From Halomonas sp. (GTDB taxonomy: Bacteria; Pseudomonadota; Gammaproteobacteria; Pseudomonadales; Halomonadaceae), in NCBI RefSeq assembly GCF_017515565.1, contig NZ_JAFWFN010000038.1:30254-94253 (forward strand): a stretch of DNA of 64,000 nucleotides, read 5' to 3'. Position 1 is the first letter of the stretch. The number at the start of each line of letters is the position of its first letter. Position numbers and translations under genes: made by a program. This document shows positions 44,727 through 51,406 of the stretch, in pieces. Under the pieces are notes generated by a model. It saw nothing but the letters and a program-made list of their open reading frames with translations, did not search any database and was not told where the DNA came from.

Positions 44727-44891
44727 TCAGAAAGCCAAGGTTAACTTGGGAAAAAGACGCGGGCGAGATTTGAGGCGTTGCTCAATTACTGCCGTTCGCT
44801 CACCTGTTTCAATCGCGCTTGAGCTGGTCACAGAACGTAAAATACGCTCGCGGGAAACGATGACTTTATCAGTTGGGGTCTTACGAACCAT
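44727..44891 (-). CDS. Small protein of 54 aa, possible antitoxin or orphan
   Basis: Minus-strand frame MVRKTPTDKVIVSRERILRS, then VTSSSAIETGERTAVIEQRL and a basic tail RPRLFPKLTLAF. AGGAG lies 8 bases before ATG 44891 and a perfect TATAAT is at 44924-44929 (minus strand), so expression is likely. It is basic and probably helical in the middle. No family recognised; the size and position next to a Fic-type remnant and HipBA would fit an orphan antitoxin or regulator, which is speculation. Confidence 0.5.
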   Translation of the reverse strand: MVRKTPTDKVIVSRERILRSVTSSSAIETGERTAVIEQRLKSRPRLFPKLTLAF

Positions 44892-45001
44892 CGCAACGCT
44901 CCTAGAACAGATCGTTAGATACCATTATAACAGTTAACTTCGCTGGGCTGTATTGCCCGTTACCAAGACTTACGGGTGGTTAAAAAGGTAGTCAGGTGGT
45001 G

Positions 45002-45169
45002 CTAACACGTCATCGCCTGCTGCGTGAGTGGCAGGGAGGGTGATAGGCTTACCGCCTCAGGATACGCCAGCCACGCCGCGGCATACTCGAAGCGTAGCGG
45101 TTGGGAATCGTACAACCATCCAACCTGCCTCTCGCCGTGGTAAAGCGCTAGGGTTTCTTCACTCGCCAT
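45002..45169 (-). pseudogene. HipA-type N-terminal fragment
   Basis: From ATG 45169 the frame reads MASEETLALYHGERQVGWLY, then RFEYAAAWLAYPEAVSLSPS and LPLTQQAMTC before the stop. This matches the N-terminal HipA domain (xxYxNGxxVGxL, FxYxxxWL, SLSLPL) but ends where the rest of the kinase should begin. It is a second, truncated HipA, unrelated in sequence to the intact copy at 42759. Confidence 0.7.
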
Positions 45170-45231
45170 GGCGGTTGCCACCCTGGCGACTATCGAGCAG
45201 GGGGCTACTCGGGCGGTGCACCTAGGTCGTT

Positions 45232-46725
45232 TCAACGATGCACGATATCCAGCTGCTTGAATGCTCCCCTGGCATGGTCTTCGCGAAATAGCGCATGGTC
45301 ACGGCATACGCGGTCGGCGGCTTCGGTGGCAAATTCCACGATATCTTCGATAAACAGTTCCGGTGGCCCGATGGCGTTTATGATCGCCGGTTCGATGTCG
45401 TAATCAATCTTGCCGGATTCGTCGGAGAGCGCGTGCACGCCCGCCAGAACGCCCCCGCAGATGCGGGCGTAATTCTTCCATTCGCTCTTGGAAAGGTCAT
45501 CCAGATTGATGTCATCGCGAAACGGGGCGCGCTCGCGGGACATATAACTCAGGCCGTCAAACGCAACATGGCCATAGAATACGTCGCCGCGCACCAGGTG
45601 CACGGCCTGGGCATGGCTGATGCGCTCGGCGCGGGTATCCATTTCGTAGGCTGAGGGCGGTACCAGGCCAGACAGGGCCGAGCGGCGTGCCTGCTTATAT
45701 TCGATGATCAGATCGTCCGTGCCATCGCGCTCGGGGCCTTCAATCAGCACGTAATAGCGGTCGAGCCCCAGCGAGGCGGTGCCTTGGCCACGGCGTATCG
45801 CCACATCTTTCACCCGCATACCGTTGGCGCGCTCTGGCACTTCAATAGCGTTCTTCTTGACCAGCTGATCGGTGATTTTCTGGAATTTATCGCAGTGCGA
45901 TGAAATCGGTACCAGTTCTTCGGTTGAGCGAAAGCCGCTCCTGGTTTCGTCGAGATAGTCATCTATCAGCCATTGGGCGCGTTCTTCATGGGCTTGCTTG
46001 AACAGCTTGCGAATGAGCTTGGGCGCGCTGTCATAACGCATCTCTTCATCTTGCTCGGTGCCTTCGCGCGCCAGACGCTGCATGTTTTCGATATAGCCCT
46101 CTACAAAGCGGCGTACGATTTTGGCCTGATGCTTACGCTTGAGCTCGCCTTCGGTGGCCGCCGCAATCATAAAGCCCACCGCGCCACGCTTGATGTCCCA
46201 AGTGAAGGGGGCGTAGTAGGCCTCATCGAAATCATTAACCGAAAAGATCGGCACGTTGTTGGCGTTGGGCATGACGCCAAAGTTCTCGGGGTGCACGTCT
46301 CCCAACGCCAATACGGTGGGCATCCAGGTATCGTCCCCGGCCATGTCACGGTAGAACAACAACGCCGTACCGCGAAAAAATGAAAACAGTGAACCTGATA
46401 GCTTATCGAACTTGATGGCGGCTTCTTCGGTCTGTGCCGCGATGCGTGTCTCGTGGTCTTCACGCAGCGTTTGGCGTACGTGCTGGCGACGCTCGAAGCC
46501 GGTTAATATTCTCGGGCGCAGCACGAACGCCCCAGCAGCTACTAACTCGGCCAACTGGCGAAAGGTGTCAACGCGTGTGCCGACTACTGGGTGTGCATCT
46601 GTTGACGCATCGTGCTCCAGTGCGGCCGCGAGTTCTAACTTGCTCATTGAAGAGCGCCCCGAGATGTCTTGCTGCTGGGCCTGCTTATACAGTGCTTTGT
46701 GCGTTTGTTCTGGTTCCATGGTCAT
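45232..46725 (-). CDS. DUF2252 family protein with an N-terminal Rho-N/SAP-like motif
   Basis: A 497-residue protein. Near the N-terminus ALYKQAQQQDISGRSSMSKL resembles the Rho_N/SAP-like motif (nucleic-acid or protein binding). The DUF2252 region follows, with kinase-like signatures: FSFFRGTALLFYRD, ALGDVHPENFG (compare the HxxN of aminoglycoside-phosphotransferase-like enzymes) and VNDFDEAYYAPFTWDIKR. Such proteins are thought to be atypical small-molecule kinases; no substrate is known. GGAAGAG just upstream supports ATG 46725 (MTMEPEQ) over the open frame to 46812. GC-rich, like the core, so it may be the first gene past the accessory region. Confidence 0.8.
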   Translation of the reverse strand: MTMEPEQTHKALYKQAQQQDISGRSSMSKLELAAALEHDASTDAHPVVGTRVDTFRQLAELVAAGAFVLRPRILTGFERRQHVRQTLREDHETRIAAQTEEAAIKFDKLSGSLFSFFRGTALLFYRDMAGDDTWMPTVLALGDVHPENFGVMPNANNVPIFSVNDFDEAYYAPFTWDIKRGAVGFMIAAATEGELKRKHQAKIVRRFVEGYIENMQRLAREGTEQDEEMRYDSAPKLIRKLFKQAHEERAQWLIDDYLDETRSGFRSTEELVPISSHCDKFQKITDQLVKKNAIEVPERANGMRVKDVAIRRGQGTASLGLDRYYVLIEGPERDGTDDLIIEYKQARRSALSGLVPPSAYEMDTRAERISHAQAVHLVRGDVFYGHVAFDGLSYMSRERAPFRDDINLDDLSKSEWKNYARICGGVLAGVHALSDESGKIDYDIEPAIINAIGPPELFIEDIVEFATEAADRVCRDHALFREDHARGAFKQLDIVHR

Positions 46726-47079
46726 GGGTATCTCTTCCTTGTCGCGCTCAATTACGATTACCTTCTCTTGAGCCGAATATAGATCGTGGGCAGGGCCTTT
46801 CCATCCAGTCATGCTAGGGCCTGCCCACGTATAACGCCTAATACCTCATGAGCGGTGGAGTTAACGTGACCAACGGCATACAGGCCGGCCGTAGCGCCAC
46901 GAAAGGAATGGCTTTACAAGCAACCGCTGCTAAATATCATTCCGCTGGTATTGCCCGCGCTTACAGTCAGGATGTCTTAGCCGTTCGCCAGTAGAATGGG
47001 TGTTAGGTTAGACAACGACATGTGGCTGATATTTAAAAAACAGCTTCAAGCATGGGCAGAGAACCGTTGGGGAAACGTA
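46726..47079. other. Intergenic region upstream of the DUF2252 gene
   Basis: About 350 bases. A short plus-strand open frame (46848-46991, 47 codons, reading QAGRSATKGMALQATAAKYH) ends in TAG; it lacks a clear binding site for its ATG, though GTG 46866 has GGAG upstream. It may be a remnant or a real small gene; nothing else is seen. Confidence 0.35.
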
Positions 47080-47115
47080 AAAAGGGCCGCTCGTTAAATG
47101 ACGAGCGGCCCTTTT
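47080..47115 (-). terminator. Bidirectional terminator after the DUF1330 gene
   Basis: AAAAGGGCCGCTCGT and ACGAGCGGCCCTTTT form a perfect 15-bp stem around TAAATG, with A/T tails for both strands. It ends the minus-strand DUF1330/DJ-1 unit. Confidence 0.95.
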
Positions 47116-47145
47116 AATTGCTAAGTGTTTTTGGCAAGAAAGCGT

Positions 47146-47442
47146 TTACGCTTGCTCTATGCCATCCACCATAAACACGCGGTAGTCGGCACCCAGGAAG
47201 CGGTGTTTGCGGGCTTCCTGGTAGGCGGGGCTTTCGTACCAGGCGCGGGCGGCGGCCATGTCGGGGAAGCGTAGAATCACCGCCCCTTCCATGGCGCTGC
47301 CTTCCAGCACTTCAAAGTCACCGTAGAAGGCTAGCGGCTGTGGGTCGTGGCCTTCGCGGGCGGCTTTTGCTTTTTCGCTGTAGCGCTCCATTTCCTGAGA
47401 ATCGTGCGTGTGTTCTCGGGTGAGTACGACATACGCGGGCAT
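47146..47442 (-). CDS. DUF1330 domain protein
   Basis: A 98-residue protein of the dimeric alpha-beta barrel type: MPAYVVLTREHTHDSQEMER, GHDPQPLAFYGDFEVLEGSA, then VILRFPDMAAARAWYESPAYQ and ARKHRFLGADYRVFMVDG, the hallmark DUF1330 strand-helix pattern. Function unknown; often near oxidative or detoxification genes. The ATG at 47442 lies 33 bases downstream of the DJ-1-like stop, so the two form an operon with DJ-1 first. Confidence 0.88.
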   Translation of the reverse strand: MPAYVVLTREHTHDSQEMERYSEKAKAAREGHDPQPLAFYGDFEVLEGSAMEGAVILRFPDMAAARAWYESPAYQEARKHRFLGADYRVFMVDGIEQA

Positions 47443-47475
47443 CAACTTCTCCTTACTTATCGATCAAGAGCGCTA

Positions 47476-48153
47476 TTAAGAAAGCATTTTGAGCAGCGCT
47501 TGAGCGGTGGCTTCTGATGAGCCGGGATTTTGCCCGGTGATCAGCAGGCCGTCCACTTCCACGTGGGAACTCCAGTCATCACCTTTGGTGTAAAGGCCGC
47601 CAAGGTCTTGCAGCATGTCTTCCACTAAAAACGGCACTACGTCGGTTAGGCCAACGGCTTCTTCTTCGCTGTTGGTGAAGCCGGTAACTTTGCGGCCAGC
47701 TACTAGGGGTTTGCCGTCGCTGCCTTTCACATGGCGCAGCACGCCGGGGGCGTGGCATACCGTTGCGACGGGCTTGTTGGCGGCAATAGCATCTTCAATC
47801 AGGTGGATTGAGGTGGGGTCTTCGGCGAGGTCCCACAACGGGCCGTGGCCGCCTGGGTAAAAGATGCCGTCAAAGTCAGCCAGATTGATATCGGCCAGCT
47901 TGTGGGTATTTGCCAGCACTTGCATGGCTTCGGTATCAGCCTCGAAGCGCTTGGTGGCATCGGTTTGGGCATCTGGGGCGCTGCTGGTGGGGTCAACCGG
48001 CGGCTGGCCGCCAGCAGGGGAGGCCAGGGTCAGCTCGGCGCCTGCATCCATAAAGGCGTAGTAAGGTGCGGCCAGCTCTTCAAGCCAGAAGCCGGTTTTG
48101 TTGCCGGTGTCGCCGAGCTTATCGTGTGAGGTAACAACGAGTAGAATTTTCAT
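47476..48153 (-). CDS. DJ-1/PfpI-family type 1 glutamine amidotransferase-like protein
   Basis: A 225-residue protein of the DJ-1/PfpI superfamily, HchA-like branch. The nucleophile elbow is TVCHAPGVLRH (Cys about residue 134) and FYPGGHGPLWDL holds the oxyanion loop; the N-terminus MKILLVVTSHDKLGDTGNKT, then GFWLEELAAPYYAFMDAGAE, is typical of the branch that includes glyoxalase III and deglycase-like proteins acting on methylglyoxal-type electrophiles. Role: probably aldehyde detoxification. A TetR-type operator lies 95 bases upstream of the start. Confidence 0.88.
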   Translation of the reverse strand: MKILLVVTSHDKLGDTGNKTGFWLEELAAPYYAFMDAGAELTLASPAGGQPPVDPTSSAPDAQTDATKRFEADTEAMQVLANTHKLADINLADFDGIFYPGGHGPLWDLAEDPTSIHLIEDAIAANKPVATVCHAPGVLRHVKGSDGKPLVAGRKVTGFTNSEEEAVGLTDVVPFLVEDMLQDLGGLYTKGDDWSSHVEVDGLLITGQNPGSSEATAQALLKMLS

Positions 48154-48247
48154 GTAGGAATCCTTTCTGGTGAGTAAAAGAAGTGTAGTGGCTGCCTGGG
48201 CAATGTTGAAGGTCGCAGCAGCAGTATGGGGGTAGCTTACGTTTGAT

Positions 48248-48262
48248 TAGACCAGTCGTCTA
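48248..48262. promoter_or_regulatory. TetR-type operator upstream of the DJ-1-like gene
   Basis: TAGACCAGTCGTCTA, an inverted repeat whose reverse complement TAGACGACTGGTCTA differs at one base from the operator at 20339-20353. It lies upstream of the DJ-1/DUF1330 operon, where a repressor would act. Confidence 0.75.
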
Positions 48263-48337
48263 GTGTTGAGCGTCCTGCACTTATCAGACTTGCTTGAGTA
48301 ACTTTTATAACAGTGGGGAGCAGAATAGAGCTGGCAT

Positions 48338-48356
48338 GTGTTCCATGGTGGAACAC
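48338..48356. promoter_or_regulatory. Perfect inverted repeat of unknown role
   Basis: GTGTTCCA and TGGAACAC are perfect 8-base arms around TGG. The site lies between the DJ-1 promoter region and the 3' end of the DUF697-like gene. It could be a regulator site; no family is recognised. Confidence 0.45.
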
Positions 48357-48432
48357 AAGGCCGAGTAACAGCATTGCTCAGCAGGTAACTGTCCGGAAAG
48401 TCCGTATAGGGGGCAGCAAGGAAAAGCGTGAC

Positions 48433-48972
48433 TTATCTGAGGGTATCTTGCGGGTCTGTTTTGGGTTGTGGCTCTGGTTCTGGCTCAATGATGATTTCTT
48501 GACCCCGCCACTCCTTTTCCAGTGTCGCCAGGGCAATTTCATAACAATCCTCAATATGGCTATTGCCCATGTACTTCATGGCCGTAAAGCTGATGCTGCC
48601 TGCGACGGCGCTGCCTACAAAGGGGACGAACTTAGCGACACCTTTTGACGCGACTTTGATGCCCATCTTGCTCAAAAGCATCACGATTAATTTTTTTGAG
48701 ATGTATTTACCCGCCATCTTGCTACCCGTATTGGAAATAGCGGTCATGACAAACAGTTTGCTTTCGGTATCCATGCCGTCGATTTGTTCAGGCGACAAGC
48801 CAAATTTCTCATTAATTTTGGGAATTAACCGCATCAATATGGCAACGTCTGAACCAATATCCAGCCCCGGTATGGGGATCATCGCGGAGCCAGCGGAAAG
48901 CCCCGAACTTCTTGTGACCATGGCATGGCATGCCTTTTTAACGGCTTCAAGCTCTTCTCGTGACTCGATCAT
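48433..48972 (-). CDS. DUF697-like membrane-associated protein
   Basis: A 179-residue protein. The central segment SAMIPIPGLDIGSDVAILMRLIPKINEKFGLS (about residues 29-60) is the DUF697 pattern seen at the C-terminus of some GTPases (YcjF-type), followed by a hydrophobic VPFVGSAVAGSISFTAMKYMG near residue 117. There is no GTPase domain. The C-terminus ends in a Pro-Glu run (EPEPEPQPKTDPQD). Function unknown; single gene. AGAGGAT precedes ATG 48972. Confidence 0.65.
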   Translation of the reverse strand: MIESREELEAVKKACHAMVTRSSGLSAGSAMIPIPGLDIGSDVAILMRLIPKINEKFGLSPEQIDGMDTESKLFVMTAISNTGSKMAGKYISKKLIVMLLSKMGIKVASKGVAKFVPFVGSAVAGSISFTAMKYMGNSHIEDCYEIALATLEKEWRGQEIIIEPEPEPQPKTDPQDTLR

Positions 48973-49070
48973 TTAATGATCCTCTTTTTACGCTGGGGTG
49001 TCATAACCGTAGTCGACGGCCGCATGAAATTCGATGTTGTTAGCGTTAGCTGGCGTATGGCTACACCGCG

Positions 49071-49514
49071 TTACGCATTCATTTCCCCGCATCCCCGCTT
49101 GCTGCACGTGGGCTGGTGGTCATAAAGCGTTTTAATAATGCGGCAGTTGGCAGCCTTGCCGCCCCGGCATTGATGGACTACTTGGCGCAGTTCATCGGCC
49201 AGTGCCTGTAAAGCGGTAATGCGTTCTTCAAGATGCTGCAGGTGGCGGCTGGCGATATCGTCGGCGGCGGTGCAGTCGGTGTCGGGGTTGTCGGAAAGCG
49301 CCAGCAGCTCCTGAATACTATGCAGGTCTAGCCCCAAGCTTCGGCCATGGCGAATAAAGCCAATACGCTCTAGTGCTGCTTGGTTGTAGCGGCGGTAGCC
49401 TTGCTCTCCCCGCTGTGGTGGTGCCAGTAAGCCTAGTTTTTCATAGTGGCGAATGCTTTCTGGGGAGCAGCCAGTGCGGGTGGCCACTTCACCAATACGA
49501 TAAGCGCTTTTCAT
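49071..49514 (-). CDS. MerR-family metal-responsive regulator (ZntR/CadR/PbrR-like)
   Basis: A 147-residue activator. The N-terminal helix-turn-helix IGEVATRTGCSPESIRHYEK with LLAPPQRGEQGYRRY is canonical MerR. Three Cys typical of divalent-metal sensors are seen: in DNPDTDC (about residue 79), HQCRGG and AANCRI; a further Cys pair is in the C-terminal CSKRGCGEMNA. It is divergent from the permease gene, and the MerR-type promoter between them points to metal-dependent activation of the permease. The exact metal is not decidable. Confidence 0.88.
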   Translation of the reverse strand: MKSAYRIGEVATRTGCSPESIRHYEKLGLLAPPQRGEQGYRRYNQAALERIGFIRHGRSLGLDLHSIQELLALSDNPDTDCTAADDIASRHLQHLEERITALQALADELRQVVHQCRGGKAANCRIIKTLYDHQPTCSKRGCGEMNA

Positions 49515-49518
49515 CAGC

Positions 49519-49549
49519 TTGACCCTGTAACGATTACAGGGTTTAGGCT
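49519..49549 (+). promoter_or_regulatory. MerR-type promoter/operator of the metal permease
   Basis: TTGACC (-35, 49519-49524) and TAGGCT (-10, 49544-49549) are separated by 19 bases, the over-long spacer typical of MerR-controlled promoters. Within it, ACCCTGTAA and TTACAGGGT form a perfect dyad around CGA (49522-49542), the ZntR/CadR/PbrR-type operator. Confidence 0.9.
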
Positions 49550-49587
49550 AGTCGTTACTCGGTTGGTTAACAAGCAGGTAACAGACG

Positions 49588-50619
49588 ATGAAGCTGGTGT
49601 CAGAGTTATTAAGCATTGCGTTAACCGCTGCCCCTTGGCTGCTTTTAGGCTTAGTGATTGCGGGGCTAATTAAGGCGTGGATGCCCGAGCATTTGCTGCA
49701 GCGTTGGATGGGTGGGCGCGGTTTGGGCAGCATTACGCGGGCGGCAGTGATAGGTATGCCGCTGCCGCTTTGCTCCTGTGGGGCTATTCCCACCGCGCTT
49801 GCGCTGCACCGTGGTGGGGCGGGGCGCGGGCCAACCACATCGTTTTTAATCAGCACTCCCGGCGTGGGGGTAGATTCAGTGCTATTAACCAGCGTACTGC
49901 TTGGCCCGGTAATGGCGCTGGCGCGTGTATTGGGGGCGCTGGTGACGGCCATTGTGACGGGCGTTTTGGTGGGGTTTACCAAGTCGCCGGTGGTGGCGCC
50001 CGTTGCCGCTAGTGGCTGCTGCGCATCTAAAAGTTGTGGTGAAAGCCATGCGCATAGCGAAGCGCCAGCGGGCGGTTGGCAGCGTTCTCGAGCTGGCTTG
50101 CGTTATGCGTTTAGCGATTTGCTTGATGATATTAGTGCGTGGGTGTTTGCCGGGCTTTTACTGGCTGGTGTGCTGGTGACACTAGTGCCGCCCAATACCA
50201 TGGCGGGGTTTTCAGGCGGGCTGGTGGCGCTGATGCTAATGGCGGTTATTGGTATACCTTTATACATTTGTGCTGCAGCGGCAACGCCGGTTGCCGCTGG
50301 GCTGCTGTTGGCGGGTATTTCGCCAGGAATGGCGCTAGTGTTCCTGCTAGCGGGGCCAATTACCAGCCTGGCTACCCTGGCCATTCTGCGCCGAGAGCTG
50401 GGTAATCAGGCGTTAGCGGTGTACGTGGGCAGTGTACTGCTGATCACCGTGTTAATTGGCTGGTTGTTTGATATTACGCTGGGAATAACCGGCTGGAACC
50501 CGGTGGAACAGGCCAGTCAGGTGCAAGAATTACTGCCCGCGTGGCTTGAGTGGCTAGCCTTAGCGGTACTGGCCTTGGTGGCGTTTCGCCCTTTGCGCAA
50601 GCGGCTGTTGGGGTTTTAG
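49588..50619 (+). CDS. Permease of the SO_0444-type Cu/Zn efflux family (PF03773)
   Basis: A 343-residue inner-membrane protein with about eight helices. The family signature MPLPLCSCGAIPTALALHRG (with the CSCG metal site) and GPTTSFLISTPGVGVDS are in the first half; a Cys/His-rich loop (SGCCASKSCGESHAH, about residues 142-156) faces one side; the second half repeats the theme with IGIPLYICAAAATPVAAGL. It is annotated elsewhere as a putative copper/zinc or other metal exporter. Control by the divergent MerR regulator is clear from the promoter. Direct transport evidence is lacking. Confidence 0.85.
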   Translation: MKLVSELLSIALTAAPWLLLGLVIAGLIKAWMPEHLLQRWMGGRGLGSITRAAVIGMPLPLCSCGAIPTALALHRGGAGRGPTTSFLISTPGVGVDSVLLTSVLLGPVMALARVLGALVTAIVTGVLVGFTKSPVVAPVAASGCCASKSCGESHAHSEAPAGGWQRSRAGLRYAFSDLLDDISAWVFAGLLLAGVLVTLVPPNTMAGFSGGLVALMLMAVIGIPLYICAAAATPVAAGLLLAGISPGMALVFLLAGPITSLATLAILRRELGNQALAVYVGSVLLITVLIGWLFDITLGITGWNPVEQASQVQELLPAWLEWLALAVLALVAFRPLRKRLLGF

Positions 50620-50660
50620 ATGCTCAGGTGCTAACACGTTAATGATTGAGTAACATCTGG

Positions 50661-51404
50661 CTAAAACATCCAAGTGGCACCGAGTAGTGGGCCGTTCATC
50701 GATACATCGATGCGAGTGCCGTTTTCGTCGCGGTCTACTGATAAGTGCCGAAAGCCTGCTGATAGGTGAAAGGCGTTACTTATCTGGTAATTGGCGGTGG
50801 CTACCGCCTGCCAGGTGCTATCAGAGCCGATACCGAAGCCGCCGGTATCAACATGCACCAATGTTGACCAGTTAGGCGCCCAGGTGGAGCGCAGCCGGGC
50901 GGCCAGGAGAGGGTCGACCCAGCGTTCGGTTTCACTGGCGCTAATCCCTAAGGCGGGCACCTTGACGTCGGCTTCGATCCGCCAAGCGCGTGCGCCTGCT
51001 AGTAGATCAAGGTGTTGGGTCGGCGTGCTGACCACTTGATAACCGGCGGCAGCGGTTAGCGAACGCTGGCGCAGGTTGCCTTCCACTGCAACGCCCGGCA
51101 GCAGCGTGCTCTCATGGCTAAGGGACGCCCAGGTAATATCTCCAAACAGCACCCAGCGGTCTTTACGGGCGCTACCGGCCATAAAAAACGCGCCTTCCAG
51201 GTCATCCATTACGCTGCTAAACGAGCGCGAAGTACTGATGGTCGGGGCATTGGCGAGTGGGCGCACGTCGCCAGATAGCCCTGTCATCCATACATAGGGG
51301 GTGAGCTGGTAACGCCAGGCGCTTTCTTGAGCATGGGTATGAGTAGCGAAGCCTGCGGCTATCAGGCCAATGGCGGCAACCAGTGAGGAGGATTTAAGCA
51401 TCAT
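50661..51404 (-). CDS. Outer-membrane beta-barrel protein of unknown function
   Basis: A 247-residue secreted protein: signal peptide (SSLVAAIGLIAAGFATHTHA, cleavage near residue 25), then alternating strands (WRYQLTPYVWMTGLSGDVRP, WVLFGDITWASLSHES, LTAAAGYQVV, ANYQISNAFHLSAGFRHLSV) and a C-terminal WMF, the usual barrel end. Probably an eight-strand porin-like or structural barrel. It starts 3 bases after the amidohydrolase stop and so belongs to that operon. No specific family is assigned. Confidence 0.75.
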   Translation of the reverse strand: MMLKSSSLVAAIGLIAAGFATHTHAQESAWRYQLTPYVWMTGLSGDVRPLANAPTISTSRSFSSVMDDLEGAFFMAGSARKDRWVLFGDITWASLSHESTLLPGVAVEGNLRQRSLTAAAGYQVVSTPTQHLDLLAGARAWRIEADVKVPALGISASETERWVDPLLAARLRSTWAPNWSTLVHVDTGGFGIGSDSTWQAVATANYQISNAFHLSAGFRHLSVDRDENGTRIDVSMNGPLLGATWMF

Positions 51405-51406
51405 TA

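Noticed and set aside
46848-46991. Short plus-strand open frame
   Set aside because: Plausible composition but no clear start signal or family; left as a remark in the intergenic entry.
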